From Streptomyces capitiformicae (GTDB lineage Bacteria > Actinomycetota > Actinomycetes > Streptomycetales > Streptomycetaceae): a stretch of DNA of 64,000 bases. Positions 32,925 to 43,208 of this stretch are shown one piece after another. How positions within the stretch are numbered: position 1 is the first letter of the stretch; each line of letters opens with the position of its first letter. The DNA is taken from the NCBI RefSeq assembly GCF_002214185.1, contig NZ_CP022161.1, forward strand, positions 7,633,486 through 7,697,485, given 5' to 3'. The position numbers and the translations under genes were made by a program. Under the pieces are notes generated by a model. The model was not told the DNA's origin, ran no database searches, and saw only the letters and a program-made list of their open reading frames with translations.

Positions 32925-35366
32925 ATGGCACAGGGCACGGTCCAGGTGACGCACACCGGTACATCGCGGTGGCGGCGCCGCACGGGTGAGTACTCGTCGC
33001 TCGCCGCGGCCCTGGAGGCCGCGAGCGACGGCGATGTGCTCATCGTCGCTCCCGGCACGTACCGGGAGAACCTCGTCGTGCAGCGCGGGGTCACGCTGCG
33101 CGGCCCGGAGGGCTCGCCCGGCTCGGTACGCATCGCGCCCGTGGACGGGGTCCCGCTGACGGTGTCCGCCTCGGCCGTGGTCCAGGACCTGCATGTGGAG
33201 GGCCAGGACGCGGCGGCGCCGGCACTGCTCGTCGAGGACGGTGCGCCCGAGCTCCTGGACCTCAGGATCGTCACCCGTTCCGCGACCGGCATCGAGGTGC
33301 GCGGGGACGCCCGCCCGACGGTGCGCCGGTGCACGGTCGACAACCCGGCCGGGATCGGTATCGCCGTGGTGGACGGCGGCGGTGGCGTCTTCGAGGAGTG
33401 CGAGGTCGTGGCTGCCGGGCAGGCCGGCGTCGCGGTGCGCGGCGGCGGCCATCCACGTCTCGACCGGTGCCGGGTGCACCACACCTCGGGCTCGGGCCTG
33501 ACGGCGACCGGCGAGAACTCCGCGCTGGAAGCGGTCGGCTGCGAGGTCTACGAGGTCCGCGGCAGCGGCGTACAGATCACCGGCCGGGCCACGGCACACC
33601 TCACCGACTGCGATGTGCACCGTACGACCGCGGACGGTGTCACGCTCGACACGGACGCCGTGCTGACCCTCGCGGACTGCCGCATCCACGACATCCCGGA
33701 GAACGCGGTGGACCTCCGCTCGCGCTCCGTGCTCACGCTGACCCGCACGACGGTACGGCAGTTCGGGCGCAACGGACTGTCGGTGTGGGACCCGGGCACC
33801 CGCGTGGACGCCAACCAGTGCGAGATCTTCGACAGCACCGGCGACTATCCGGCGGTCTGGGTCAGTGACGGCGCCACGGCCGTGCTGGAGTCCTGCCGGG
33901 TGCACGACGTGCCGGACGCGCTGTTCGTGCTCGACCGGGGATCGCGCGCGGACGTCGTCGACAGCGACCTGTCGCAGGTGCGGAACACGGCGGTGTCGGT
34001 GAGCGACGGCGCGACGGCACAGCTCGACGACTGCCGGATCCGAGACGCGGCGACGGGCGCCTGGTTCCGCGACCACGGCAGCGGGGGCACGCTCAACGGC
34101 TGCACGGTGGACGGCACGCAGACCGGCGTGATCGTCACCAAGGGGGCGGACCCCACCATCGAGCGCTGCACGGTGACCTCGCCCGCCGAGGCGGGCTTCT
34201 ATGTCTCGGCCGAGGGCCGGGGCAGCTTCCTCAACTGCCGGGTGACCGGCAGCGGCGGCTACGGCTTCCACATCATCGACGGCTGCCGCGCGACGTTGCG
34301 CAAGTGCCGTACGGAGCGCTGCGCGCGCGGCGGTTACGAGTTCGCGGACGGCGGCCCCGGAACCGCGGGCAGCGGGCCCGTGGTCGAGGACTGCGCCAGC
34401 GACGAGAGCGGAGGGGTGCGGCCCTCGGCGGCACGGGAGACCGCCACGCAGACCACGGCCCAGTCCCCCGGCCTGCTGAGCTCGATCCCGGCCCAGCGCA
34501 CCGCCGAACCGCTGCCGACCGCCCCCTCGCCCGCCGCCGAGCCCGAGAAGCCGACACGGACGTCGAAGGACGTGCTCGGTGAGCTCGACGCGCTGGTGGG
34601 CCTGGACAGCGTCAAGCGCGAGGTGCGCGCCCTGACCGACATGATCGAGGTGGGCCGCCGTCGCCAGCAGGCCGGCCTCAAGGCGGCGTCCGTCAAGCGG
34701 CACCTGGTGTTCACAGGCTCCCCCGGCACCGGCAAGACCACGGTCGCCCGTCTCTACGGCGAGATCCTGGCCTCGCTCGGTGTCCTGGAGAAGGGGCACC
34801 TCGTCGAGGTGTCCCGCGTCGACCTGGTCGGTGAGCACATCGGCTCCACGGCCATCCGCACCCAGGAGGCGTTCGAACGGGCCCGCGGCGGTGTGCTGTT
34901 CATCGACGAGGCGTACGCGCTGTCGCCGGAGGACTCAGGGAGGGACTTCGGCAAGGAGGCCATCGACACGCTGGTGAAGCTGATGGAGGACCACAGGGAC
35001 GCCGTGGTGGTGATCGTCGCGGGCTACACGGCCGAGATGGAGCGCTTCCTCACGGTCAACCCAGGTGTGGCGTCCCGCTTCTCACGGACCATCACCTTCG
35101 ACGACTACGTCCCGGACGAGTTGCTGCGGATCGTGGAGCAGCAGGCCGAGGAGCACGAGTACCGGCTGGCGCCGGGCGCGGGCGCGGCACTGCTGAAGTA
35201 CTTCACGGCGATCCCCAAGGGCCCCGCCTTCGGCAACGGCCGTACCGCACGGCAGACCTTCGAGGCGATGGTCGAACGGCACGCGGGACGGGTCGCCCAG
35301 GTCGACGAACCGAGCACGGACGACCTGACGTTGCTGTACGCGGAGGACCTGCCGGAGCTGCCGTAG
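32925..35366 (+). CDS. Right-handed beta-helix protein fused to a CbxX/CfxQ-type AAA ATPase
   Basis: 813 residues from the ATG at 32925; a GTG at 32859 in the same frame is the alternative. Residues 20-490 form a parallel beta-helix of about 13 rungs. Nearly every rung has a cysteine at the same place (RRCTV, EECEV, DRCRV, VGCEV, TDCDV, ADCRI, NQCEI, ESCRV, DDCRI, NGCTV, ERCTV, LNCRV). After a Pro-rich linker comes an AAA+ module with Walker [10 protein letters not shown] near residue 600, Walker [11 protein letters not shown] near 656 and the [11 protein letters not shown] segment. The ATPase resembles SpoVK/CbxX and the type VII secretion protein EccA. No signal peptide, so cytoplasmic. Role unknown. 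Confidence 0.9.
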   Translation: MAQGTVQVTHTGTSRWRRRTGEYSSLAAALEAASDGDVLIVAPGTYRENLVVQRGVTLRGPEGSPGSVRIAPVDGVPLTVSASAVVQDLHVEGQDAAAPALLVEDGAPELLDLRIVTRSATGIEVRGDARPTVRRCTVDNPAGIGIAVVDGGGGVFEECEVVAAGQAGVAVRGGGHPRLDRCRVHHTSGSGLTATGENSALEAVGCEVYEVRGSGVQITGRATAHLTDCDVHRTTADGVTLDTDAVLTLADCRIHDIPENAVDLRSRSVLTLTRTTVRQFGRNGLSVWDPGTRVDANQCEIFDSTGDYPAVWVSDGATAVLESCRVHDVPDALFVLDRGSRADVVDSDLSQVRNTAVSVSDGATAQLDDCRIRDAATGAWFRDHGSGGTLNGCTVDGTQTGVIVTKGADPTIERCTVTSPAEAGFYVSAEGRGSFLNCRVTGSGGYGFHIIDGCRATLRKCRTERCARGGYEFADGGPGTAGSGPVVEDCASDESGGVRPSAARETATQTTAQSPGLLSSIPAQRTAEPLPTAPSPAAEPEKPTRTSKDVLGELDALVGLDSVKREVRALTDMIEVGRRRQQAGLKAASVKRHLVFTGSPGTGKTTVARLYGEILASLGVLEKGHLVEVSRVDLVGEHIGSTAIRTQEAFERARGGVLFIDEAYALSPEDSGRDFGKEAIDTLVKLMEDHRDAVVVIVAGYTAEMERFLTVNPGVASRFSRTITFDDYVPDELLRIVEQQAEEHEYRLAPGAGAALLKYFTAIPKGPAFGNGRTARQTFEAMVERHAGRVAQVDEPSTDDLTLLYAEDLPELP

Positions 35367-35463
35367 TCGGACTGGCTGGGGTGAACCCGAGGGGGTAATC
35401 CCCACCACAGGTGGGGCGGCCGCCGGATGGGGCGGGAGTGGTGCGGCGGACAGCATGGTCGGC

Positions 35464-36951
35464 ATGACGCATCGCACTCGACGAGCCCTGGTCCTCGCCC
35501 TCTCCGTCTCGGCCGCAGCCACCACGCTGACGGCGGTCACCGGCCCCACCGCCTCCGCCTCACCCGCCCTCGACTGGCGACCCTGCGCACAACCCGGAGG
35601 TCCCGCCGGGCAGGAGTGCGCCGAGTTGCCCGTACCGCTGGACTACCGAGACCCGGACGGCCCGCAGCTCACGCTCGCCGTGTCCCGGTTGCGCAGCGAG
35701 CGACCCGAGGCCCGGCGCGGCACGCTGCTGGTGATCCCGGGCGGCCCCGGCGGTTCCGGCGTCCGACGGCTGACCCAGCAGGGGAACGCGCTGAGCCGGG
35801 AACTGGGCGGCGCCTACGACATCGTCAGCCTCGATCCGCGTGGCGTGGGCGGCAGTACCCGAGCGCGCTGCCAACTCCCCGCCGACGACCGGAACTTGGT
35901 GGCGCTGCGGTCCTGGCCCGCGCCGGACGGGGGCATCGCCGAGAACGTGGCACGGTCCCGGCGTACCGCCGAGGCCTGTGCGACGAACGGCGGGGCGGTG
36001 CTGCGCAGCCTCACCACCGCCAACGAGGTGCGTGACATCGACCGCTTCCGGCAGGCGCTGGGTGAGGAGCGGCTGTCGGCGCACGGCGTCTCGTACGGGA
36101 CGTATGTGGGCGCCGTCTATGCGCAGAAGTACCCGGAGCGGACCGACCGTTGGGTGCTGGACAGCCTCGACGACCCCGATCCGCGACGGGTCGCCCGGCG
36201 CTGGCTGGCGAACTCGGCGCAGGGCGCGGAGGACCGGTTCCCGGACTTCGCGGCCTGGGCCGCGGACCCGGCCCGGGAGACGGAAGATCTGCGGCTCGCC
36301 GAGAAGCCGGAGGACGTACGGCCGTTGTTCCTGTCCTTGGCGGACGAACTGGATCGTGCGCCGCGGACGACCACCACCGAGGGCGTCCCCCTCACCGGCA
36401 ACCGGCTGCGGCAGGCGATGCAGACCGCCCTGTACAATGACGCCTCCTTCGATGACCTGGCCCTGCTGATACGGCAGGCCCGGGACCCGAAGGCGATGCC
36501 GGTCCTCACCCCTGACGTGGCGGGGCCCATGAGCGACGAGGACGCGGCGGTCACCATGGCGGTGGTCTGCAACGACGTACGCTGGCCGGCGTCCGTGGCG
36601 GCGCACGAGCGGGCGGTGGCCGCGGACCGCGCCCGGTATCCGCTCACGGCCGGGATGCCGGTGAACATCACGCCGTGCTCCTTCTGGAAGAACCGGCCCG
36701 TGGAGAAGCCGACCCGGATCACCGACGAGGGTCCCTCCAACATCCTCCTGGTCCAGAACCGGCGGGACCCGGCCACTCCCTACGTCGGCGCCCTGAAGAT
36801 GCGGGCCGCGCTCGACGACCGGGCCCGGCTCGTCTCGGTGGAGCGCGGCGGCCACGGTGTCTACCTGAACACGGGCAACGAGTGCGGCAACGACGCCGTG
36901 ACGACGTTCCTGCGCACGGGGCAGCGCCCCGAGCGGGACATCTCCTGCTAG
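35464..36951 (+). CDS. Secreted alpha/beta hydrolase, tripeptidyl-aminopeptidase-like
   Basis: 495 residues from the ATG at 35464 (an ATG 9 bases upstream is possible). Signal peptide MTHRTRRALVLALSVSAAAT ends near ASASP. The hydrolase shows the oxyanion motif IPGGPGGSG, DPRGVGGST, the nucleophile in GVSYGT near residue 210, and the C-terminal TAP-like domain with the Asp in NRRDPATPY and the His in GGHGVYL. Streptomyces Tap/SlpD enzymes of this type remove N-terminal tripeptides from secreted proteins; the specificity here is inferred. Its stop codon overlaps the stop of the convergent gene. Confidence 0.9.
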   Translation: MTHRTRRALVLALSVSAAATTLTAVTGPTASASPALDWRPCAQPGGPAGQECAELPVPLDYRDPDGPQLTLAVSRLRSERPEARRGTLLVIPGGPGGSGVRRLTQQGNALSRELGGAYDIVSLDPRGVGGSTRARCQLPADDRNLVALRSWPAPDGGIAENVARSRRTAEACATNGGAVLRSLTTANEVRDIDRFRQALGEERLSAHGVSYGTYVGAVYAQKYPERTDRWVLDSLDDPDPRRVARRWLANSAQGAEDRFPDFAAWAADPARETEDLRLAEKPEDVRPLFLSLADELDRAPRTTTTEGVPLTGNRLRQAMQTALYNDASFDDLALLIRQARDPKAMPVLTPDVAGPMSDEDAAVTMAVVCNDVRWPASVAAHERAVAADRARYPLTAGMPVNITPCSFWKNRPVEKPTRITDEGPSNILLVQNRRDPATPYVGALKMRAALDDRARLVSVERGGHGVYLNTGNECGNDAVTTFLRTGQRPERDISC

Positions 36952-39401
36952 CACTGCCGGGGACCCGGTACCTCCGGGCCGATCCGTGCGAGCAGTCGTT
37001 GGCGTTCGTCGGCGAAGGTCGGGTCCGCCTGGTAGTCGGAGTGGCCGAGGATCGGGGCGGGCAGTGGGTGGGCGGCGGTGCGGCCGTAGGCGAGGGGGTC
37101 CTGGAGGGGCTCGGCGTCGACCTGCGGTCCGCGGTCGCCCGGCAGCCGTACGGGGCCGCCTATCGGGTCGGTGCGGCGGTACAGGTTGCGCCAGCAGTCG
37201 AGCTCGCGGTGCAGGGAGGTCAGGGCCGTCGGGCCGAAGTGGGCGGGGAACCAGCGGCCGTACAGTCGCTCCAGTGGTGAGCCGTAGGTGAGCAGCGCGA
37301 CCCGGCTGCGGACCGACGGGGTCAACTGCCAGGCGGCGGCCGCCGCGAGGACGCTGCCCTGGGAGTGCCCGGAGATGACCAGCCGTCCGCCCGTGGTGCT
37401 CGTCCAGGTGGCCATCCGCCAGGTCAGGTCCGGCACGGCGCGCTCGGCGTAGCAGGGCGGTGCGAAGGGGTGCGCGGCGCGCGGCCAGAACGTGCCCACG
37501 TCCCAGAGGATGCCGATCGTGCGGCGCGCGGAGGCGTCCTTGTAGGCCCGGCGGCCCCAGGTCACGAACAGCAGGAAGCCGACGCCGATCAGCCAGGAGC
37601 CGAGCGCCTGCGCGGTCTGGGCGGCGCCGGTGACGAAGGCGGGCGCATGGTGGGCCGCCCTGGCCGGCGTCTCGCCCGTCGTCATGGCGCCCACCAAGGC
37701 TGCGGCACCGAGGAGCAGCGTCACGGTGGAGAGGACTCCGATGATCCGTGGTGCTCGGTCGGTCAGGGCCGCCATGGCACGCGTGCGTGCGATGCGGCGG
37801 GTGCGGGCGGCGTCACGGGATTCGTGCTCGTCGTTCAGGCGTTCCTTCCCTGGCCCGCGCTTGCGGGGTGCGGCTGCTACCGGTGGCACGTACTCGTCCT
37901 CCACCGCTCGCATCTCCTCCCGTCGCAGCACCCATGTGCGCCGGGCCAGCCAGGCCAGGAGGGTCAGGGCGACCAGGAGGAGGGGTGGGATGACGGCGGC
38001 CTGCCAGGTGAGGAGTACGGGTGGACCGGGGAGGGGGTCGGTGGTGCCGCCCAGCCAGTCGGCGACGCGTTGGGCGACACCGGCGGACATCACGCCGCCG
38101 AGGGCGCAGGCGAGCATCGCGACGGCGGGGCCGGCGAGACCGTACATCGCGGTGCGCGGGTCGGGGCGGGAGCGGTACAGGAGGTGGGCGACCACGCCGA
38201 GCGCGATGACGAGCAGGCTCTGGACCAGCGTGATCCCGCCGAAGGTCAGGTCTCCCGGCAGTCGTTCCGTCGAGGTCCAGTCGGGGCGCGGCCAGCCGGC
38301 GTAGACCATGGCGAGGACGAGCAGGGCGATCGAGCCGGTGGGCAGGCGGCGGACCAGGTGCTCGTCCAGGTCCTTGTCGAGGCGGTTCTCGGTGCGTCCC
38401 CTGCGGCACACGACCCACACCACGACGACGGCGCCCAGCACGAGCGTCGCGTTCAGCAGCCGACCCAGGAGTTCGAGAACGGCGGGGCCGCCCGCCCGAC
38501 GGTCGTGGTGGGCTGCGGAGGTGCCGACAGCCGCCGCGATGGTCAGGAACCCTGCCGCCGCGTGGGCGGCCCGCAGTCTGGCGACCAGTCGGCGCCCGTA
38601 CCAGAAGCCGGGTCGGCCGAGAGCGACGCGCTCGGTGTCCGCGTCGACTACGGGCTGAGCGGTGGCGGGCCGGGGGACGCCGTCCCGGTCCATGGGCCGC
38701 TGGGACTCGTACTCGCTCCAGGTGCGGTGGGACAGGTACCACAGGAGGACGGTCAGCGCGGTGGGCGCGAGGGCGGCCAGGGCGAGGCGGCGGCCCGGCC
38801 GGCTCCACCAGCCGTCGCCGGAGACATCCGGGGACAGGAAGCCGAGCCAGGTGTGCGCCTCGGCGCACGCGCGCGTGCCCGCGCACTGCCAGGCGGTGAG
38901 ATCAAGGGCGACCTCGCAGACGGCGGCGACGAGCAGCACGGTCAGGGTCAGGCCGGTCAGGCGCACCAGAACGCCGTAGAGACGTACCGTTCGCCGTCGG
39001 TTCAAGGTGTGGGGGCGCATCCAGTGGGCGAGGTTGACGACCATGAACGGCAGCAGCAACAGCCACAGGGCGCGCGAGCCGTTGCCCGAGGTGAGGTTGG
39101 ACCAGACGTAGGCCTCGGGCACCGGTTTGCCGCGGTAGTCCGCGGGCCGGGCTTCCGCGTCGGCGTCATCGATGCGGCGGAAGACGGCCGCCGTGTCGTC
39201 GCCGGTGACCCGGACCGTACGGGGGTCGTCCAGCATGCGTTCGGGTGTGGTGCCGCCGACTCCGTGGACGAGGAGTTCGAGGGCGGTATGCCCTGCAACT
39301 TCTGTATGTCTCTTGTCTTCCGTATGCCTCTTGTCTTCCGTATGCCTCTTGTCTTCCGTATGCCTCTTGTCGTCCGTCGTGTCGTCCGTCGTGCGATCCA
39401 C
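36948..39401 (-). CDS. Large membrane protein with lipase-type GHSQG domain
   Basis: 817 residues from the GTG at 39401, which has GGGGGAAG upstream; an ATG at 39425 is less likely. The N-terminus is a DKRHTE repeat, then LELLVHGVGGTTPE, an alpha/beta-hydrolase first strand with the HGVGG oxyanion element. About eight to ten membrane helices follow. The hydrolase fold resumes at the C-terminus with the nucleophile in GHSQG near residue 678. The fold is thus split around a membrane block. Substrate unknown; a lipid or ester at the membrane is a guess. Confidence 0.82.
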   Translation of the reverse strand: MDRTTDDTTDDKRHTEDKRHTEDKRHTEDKRHTEVAGHTALELLVHGVGGTTPERMLDDPRTVRVTGDDTAAVFRRIDDADAEARPADYRGKPVPEAYVWSNLTSGNGSRALWLLLLPFMVVNLAHWMRPHTLNRRRTVRLYGVLVRLTGLTLTVLLVAAVCEVALDLTAWQCAGTRACAEAHTWLGFLSPDVSGDGWWSRPGRRLALAALAPTALTVLLWYLSHRTWSEYESQRPMDRDGVPRPATAQPVVDADTERVALGRPGFWYGRRLVARLRAAHAAAGFLTIAAAVGTSAAHHDRRAGGPAVLELLGRLLNATLVLGAVVVVWVVCRRGRTENRLDKDLDEHLVRRLPTGSIALLVLAMVYAGWPRPDWTSTERLPGDLTFGGITLVQSLLVIALGVVAHLLYRSRPDPRTAMYGLAGPAVAMLACALGGVMSAGVAQRVADWLGGTTDPLPGPPVLLTWQAAVIPPLLLVALTLLAWLARRTWVLRREEMRAVEDEYVPPVAAAPRKRGPGKERLNDEHESRDAARTRRIARTRAMAALTDRAPRIIGVLSTVTLLLGAAALVGAMTTGETPARAAHHAPAFVTGAAQTAQALGSWLIGVGFLLFVTWGRRAYKDASARRTIGILWDVGTFWPRAAHPFAPPCYAERAVPDLTWRMATWTSTTGGRLVISGHSQGSVLAAAAAWQLTPSVRSRVALLTYGSPLERLYGRWFPAHFGPTALTSLHRELDCWRNLYRRTDPIGGPVRLPGDRGPQVDAEPLQDPLAYGRTAAHPLPAPILGHSDYQADPTFADERQRLLARIGPEVPGPRQC
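39301..39371. repeat. 18-bp in-frame tandem repeat, DKRHTE
   Basis: Three exact 18-bp units (TTCCGTATGCCTCTTGTC on the plus strand, 39318-39371) and a diverged fourth encode (DKRHTE)n at the N-terminus of the membrane protein. Confidence 0.88.
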
Positions 39402-39692
39402 TGTCCCGCTTCCCCCGTGATGCATCGCAAGCAGATGTGATGTACAGGCACAGATGATCGCCGCTGAGCGGGATTCGCACACCTGTGGTCACCGAATCTC
39501 CCCGATCCGTGTGATAGTGACGGGCGCGAGGACGGCGCGTGACGTGCCCGCCCATGTTCGGGTAGTGGCGCCACCTGCGGTGTGACGTGCTTATATGGGA
39601 CGTCCTCGGGACCGGGGACAGGGGGAATGTCCTCGTCGAAGGGGGTATGGGAGGCGTGTCGAGCGTGATGGGGCGAGAGGACCGGAGCGAGC

Positions 39693-40523
39693 GTGAGTGA
39701 GAACCAGAACCTCCTCGCGGAGCAGCGTCGTGCCCTGATCCTCGACGAGGTGCGCCGGCGGGGCGGGGTCCGGGTCAACGAGCTGACGCGCAAGCTCGGC
39801 GTGTCGGACATGACGGTGCGCCGCGATCTCGACGCGCTCGCCCGCCAGGGCGTGGTGGAGAAGGTGCACGGCGGCGCCGTACCAGTGGCCGAGGCGAGTA
39901 CGCACGAACCGGGCTTCGAGGCGAAGTCCGGGCTGGAGCTGAGCGCCAAGGAGGACATCGCGCGGGCCGCCGCCGAACTGGTGGTGCCGGGGTCCGCGAT
40001 CGCCCTGTCGGGCGGTACGACGACGTACGCGCTCGCGCACCGGCTGGTGGATGTGCCGGACCTGACCGTGGTCACCAACTCGGTGCGGGTCGCCGATGTC
40101 TTCCATGCCGCCCAGCGCTCGTCGGGGCCCCGGCAGGGTGCGGCGACCGTCGTGCTGACCGGTGGGGTGCGGACTCCGTCGGACTCGCTCGTGGGGCCGG
40201 TGGCCGATCAGGCGATCGCGGCGCTCCACTTCGACGTGCTGTTCCTTGGTGTGCACGGGATATCGGTCGAGGCCGGCCTGTCCACGCCGAACCTTGCGGA
40301 GGCCGAGACAAATCGGCGGCTCGTGCAGTCGGCTCGGCGAGTGGTTGTCGTGGCCGACCACACGAAGTGGGGGACGGTGGGGTTGAGTTCGTTCGCGGCG
40401 TTGGAGCAGGTCGACACGTTGGTGACGGATGCGGGGTTGGCTCCGCAGGCTCGGGCCGAGATCGCTGAGCATTTGCGGCGCCTGGTGGTGGCTGGGGAGG
40501 ACGACGACGGGGTCGATCTTTGA
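39693..40523 (+). CDS. DeoR/GlpR-family transcriptional regulator
   Basis: 276 residues from a GTG. The N-terminal winged HTH is typical (RRALILDEVRRRGGVRVNEL, GVSDMTVRRDLDAL, KVHGGAV). The C-terminal DeoRC sensor domain shows the phosphosugar-binding elements ALSGGTTTYALA, VVTNSV, LTGGV and VVVADHTKWG. Such proteins repress sugar-use genes and release on binding a sugar phosphate. No sugar gene is adjacent; the aldolase/SIS pair at 53829-55626 is a conceivable but distant target. Divergent from the membrane protein gene. Confidence 0.9.
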   Translation: MSENQNLLAEQRRALILDEVRRRGGVRVNELTRKLGVSDMTVRRDLDALARQGVVEKVHGGAVPVAEASTHEPGFEAKSGLELSAKEDIARAAAELVVPGSAIALSGGTTTYALAHRLVDVPDLTVVTNSVRVADVFHAAQRSSGPRQGAATVVLTGGVRTPSDSLVGPVADQAIAALHFDVLFLGVHGISVEAGLSTPNLAEAETNRRLVQSARRVVVVADHTKWGTVGLSSFAALEQVDTLVTDAGLAPQARAEIAEHLRRLVVAGEDDDGVDL

Positions 40524-40545
40524 GAGTGCTCCTGCCAGGGAGCCC

Positions 40546-41670
40546 TCAGTCCGTCCATACGCCCGTCTCCAGCAGCGCCTCGATCGCCTTTGTGTACGGC
40601 GCGATGTCCAAGCCCTGTTCCGCCAGCCACTCGTCCGAGTAGTACTTGTCCAGATAGCGATCGCCCGGGTCGCACAGGAGGGTTACCACGCTGCCCTGGC
40701 GGCCCTCGGAGACCATCTCGGCGACGATCTTCAGGGCGCTCCACAGGCCCGTGCCCGTCGAGCCGCCGGCCCTGCGGCCGATGGAGTGTTCCAGGGCTCG
40801 TACGGCGGCGACGCTGGCCGCGTCGGGGACCTTCATCATGCGGTCGATGGCGCCGGGGACGAAGCTGGGCTCCATGCGGGGGCGGCCGATGCCCTCGATG
40901 CGCGAGCCGCCGTCGCAGGTGACGTCCGGGTCGCCGGTGGTCCACCCCTCGAAGAAGCAGGAGTTCTCGGGGTCGGCGACGCAGAGGCGGGTGTCGTGCT
41001 GGGTGTAGTGGACGTAGCGCGCGATGGTCGCCGAGGTGCCGCCGGTGCCGGCCGTGGCGACGATCCAGGCGGGCTCGGGGAACCGCTCCAACTCCAGCTG
41101 GCGGAAGATGGATTCGGCGATGTTGTTGTTGCCGCGCCAGTCCGTCGCCCGTTCGGCGTAGGTGAACTGGTCCATGTAGTGGCCGCCCGTCTCGGCCGCG
41201 AGGGCGGCGGCGGCCTCGTACATCTTCCTGGAGTCGTCCACGAAGTGGCAGCGGCCGCCGTGGAACTCGATCAGGCGGATCTTCTCGGCGCTGGTCGTGC
41301 GCGGCATGACGGCGATGAAGGGCACGCCGATGAGCCCCGCGAAGTACGCCTCGGAGACGGCCGTCGAACCGCTGGACGCCTCGATCACGGGGCGGCCCGG
41401 CCGGATCCAGCCGTTGCAGAGGCCGTAGAGGAAGAGGGAGCGGGCGAGGCGGTGCTTGAGGCTGCCGGTGGGGTGGGTCGACTCGTCCTTGAGGTACAGG
41501 TCGATGCCCCAGTGCTCGGGCAGCGGGAAACGCAGCAGATGGGTGTCGGCGGAGCGGTTGGCGTCGGCCTGGACCTTGCGGACGGCTGCTTTGAGCCAGC
41601 TCCGGTACTCCGTGTCGCTGTGGTCGACGTCGAGGGTCGCGCCCGGGCGAGTGGTCTGGGGGGTGCTCAC
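40546..41670 (-). CDS. PLP-dependent lyase of the cysteine synthase family (Cds1-like)
   Basis: 374 residues from the GTG at 41670 with GAGGAG upstream. A fold type II PLP enzyme: lysine at about residue 72 in [14 protein letters not shown], the Ser/Gly loop [15 protein letters not shown] for the cofactor carboxylate, and the phosphate loop [12 protein letters not shown]. It lacks the usual CysK/CysM signatures. It resembles the actinobacterial group that includes mycobacterial Cds1, reported as a cysteine desulfhydrase; that assignment is from memory. Possible roles are H2S release from cysteine or another beta-elimination. Confidence 0.82.
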   Translation of the reverse strand: MSTPQTTRPGATLDVDHSDTEYRSWLKAAVRKVQADANRSADTHLLRFPLPEHWGIDLYLKDESTHPTGSLKHRLARSLFLYGLCNGWIRPGRPVIEASSGSTAVSEAYFAGLIGVPFIAVMPRTTSAEKIRLIEFHGGRCHFVDDSRKMYEAAAALAAETGGHYMDQFTYAERATDWRGNNNIAESIFRQLELERFPEPAWIVATAGTGGTSATIARYVHYTQHDTRLCVADPENSCFFEGWTTGDPDVTCDGGSRIEGIGRPRMEPSFVPGAIDRMMKVPDAASVAAVRALEHSIGRRAGGSTGTGLWSALKIVAEMVSEGRQGSVVTLLCDPGDRYLDKYYSDEWLAEQGLDIAPYTKAIEALLETGVWTD

Positions 41671-42035
41671 GGCGTACTCCTCACGCATTGCGCCGACGGC
41701 GTGCGCGTCGGACGTCCCGATGATAAACACCTTCCGCACGCTTCTCACCTGCATAAACATGCCTTTGGGTAGCTCAAAGGCACTCCTGTGACAGCGATGC
41801 GCGGGGCGCATGGGGGGCGCATGCCGCGCGTGCGCCGGAACGCCGCCCCCGGCCATCCGTGCGCACTGGTGCTCGACGACAGGGACGTGCAGACTTCACG
41901 GCACGGACACAAGTCGATCCGGACCGGGCGACGCAGGGGACGGAGTCTCTCGGGCACACTGGATCACGGTCACGGTCACGGTCCGTGCCGGATCACGACT
42001 CAAGGACGACCGAAGCGCACTAGGGGGCGGAGCAC
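41671..42035. other. Divergent intergenic region (365 bp)
   Basis: It contains the leader of the PLP-lyase gene (minus strand), the inverted repeat at 41761-41781, a direct repeat of CACGGT around 41964-41982, and the ribosome binding site of the gene at 42036. An in-frame leftward extension of the lyase frame ([12 protein letters not shown]) exists but has no start signal. Confidence 0.5.
41761..41781 (-). promoter_or_regulatory. Operator-like inverted repeat upstream of the PLP-lyase gene
   Basis: GCCTTTG-7-CAAAGGC, about 90 bp upstream of the GTG at 41670. A sulfur- or cysteine-responsive regulator site would make sense, but I cannot assign the regulator. Confidence 0.4.
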
Positions 42036-42359
42036 ATGGCGGAGCCGGAGTTCACGGCCACGGGCGTGCGGATCGGGAAGCGACTGCGGCAGCTCACCCG
42101 GGCGGGGCAGGTCCGGATAGAAGACGGCCGGCTGCAGTTGCTGACCAGTTACGGCAGTGAGATCGACAGCGCTCCCGTGCAGGCGGTGCGGGCGTCGAAG
42201 CCGTGGTTCTCGCCCGAGGACCGGGCGTTGGCCGACGTCAACGGGACCCGTTACACGCTCACCCTGAACGAGCACGACCCGGCTCCTGGGAAGCCCGGGC
42301 CGCCCTCGGCACGCAGGTTCATCGAGGCGGTGCGCAGGGCCGCGGGACGCGGCGGCTGA
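42036..42359 (+). CDS. Conserved hypothetical protein, 107 residues
   Basis: ATG with GGGGCGGAG upstream. A small soluble protein with a beta-rich middle (RIEDGRLQLLTSYGSEIDSA) and a basic, helical C-terminus (SARRFIEAVRRAAG). No motif I recognise; codon usage and start signal indicate a real gene. It lies upstream of the HATPase regulator but 282 bp away. Confidence 0.7.
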   Translation: MAEPEFTATGVRIGKRLRQLTRAGQVRIEDGRLQLLTSYGSEIDSAPVQAVRASKPWFSPEDRALADVNGTRYTLTLNEHDPAPGKPGPPSARRFIEAVRRAAGRGG

Positions 42360-42641
42360 CGGACCGCGAGTTGCGGGACCGTACCCCCTGGGTCACGCTG
42401 TTCTCACGTCACTCTGGGTTTACCGGCGATAACGCTGCGAACCAGCCCGCCGGCCACGACAGCGGGCGGCGGTTCGTACGCGGCCGCCCCACGAGCAGCG
42501 CGGCAGCCCCGGCGGCCGCCCCCACGGGCGGCAGTCGTTCAGCAGGCGGCCGCCCCACAGCAGGCGGCGTTCTTCGCCCAGCCACCTCGCTGGATCCGTA
42601 CTCCGATCTTCTTCCGGACTCAACTTCGGGGAGTCGCAGCC

Positions 42642-43169
42642 GTGATCAGCCAGCACAGCAGGCACTGCACGGTGGAGCTCCAAGCCCTGCCGTCGCGGAT
42701 CGGCCAGGTCCGCAGAATCGTCTCTGCGCAATTGCGCTACTGGCACCTGGATCCCTTGATAGAGCGGGCCGTACTCGGGGTGACCGAGCTGCTGTCCAAC
42801 GTCCACCGGCACGCCGAGCCGGACAAGATGTGCACCGTGGAGATCGAGCTGCTCCTCGGTCGGCTCACGGTCTCGGTGCACGACAACGACCCGCGTCTTC
42901 CGGTCGTCCAGGACGCTGAGCTCTTCGCCACCAGTGGGCGCGGTCTCGCGATGGTCGCCGCGGTGAGCGAGAGCTGGGGTGTCAGGCCGCACGGCGAGTC
43001 GGGCAAGGTCGTGTGGTTCACGCTCCCGGCGTCCTCGGCCGCGGTGCCGAAGATCTCGCCGTACGACGCCGGACAGCCGCAGCCCCAGCAGTGCGACGCC
43101 GGACGGCGTCCCGCCACGCGCGGGCGCAGGTCCGAACACGCTCCCGCCCGGTCGGCCGTCGCAGGCTGA
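42642..43169 (+). CDS. HATPase_c anti-sigma/serine kinase-like regulator
   Basis: 175 residues from a GTG with GGGGAG upstream. The GHKL fold of the RsbW/SpoIIAB type is visible: N-box LGVTELLSNVHRHAEP, G1-like VSVHDNDPRLP and G2-like GRGLAMVAAVSESWG. Streptomycetes encode many such single-domain proteins, thought to phosphorylate or bind anti-sigma-antagonist proteins. The last 35 residues are basic and disordered. No cognate sigma factor or antagonist gene is adjacent, so the partner is unknown. Confidence 0.85.
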   Translation: MISQHSRHCTVELQALPSRIGQVRRIVSAQLRYWHLDPLIERAVLGVTELLSNVHRHAEPDKMCTVEIELLLGRLTVSVHDNDPRLPVVQDAELFATSGRGLAMVAAVSESWGVRPHGESGKVVWFTLPASSAAVPKISPYDAGQPQPQQCDAGRRPATRGRRSEHAPARSAVAG

Positions 43170-43208
43170 CCGGGCGGTGACCCACTGGCCGCTGGGACGA
43201 CCGGTACC

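Noticed and set aside
39693..40523. DeoR regulator as part of the aldolase/SIS system
   Set aside because: The genes are 13 kb apart with many unrelated genes between; an AraC gene is the direct neighbour of that system.
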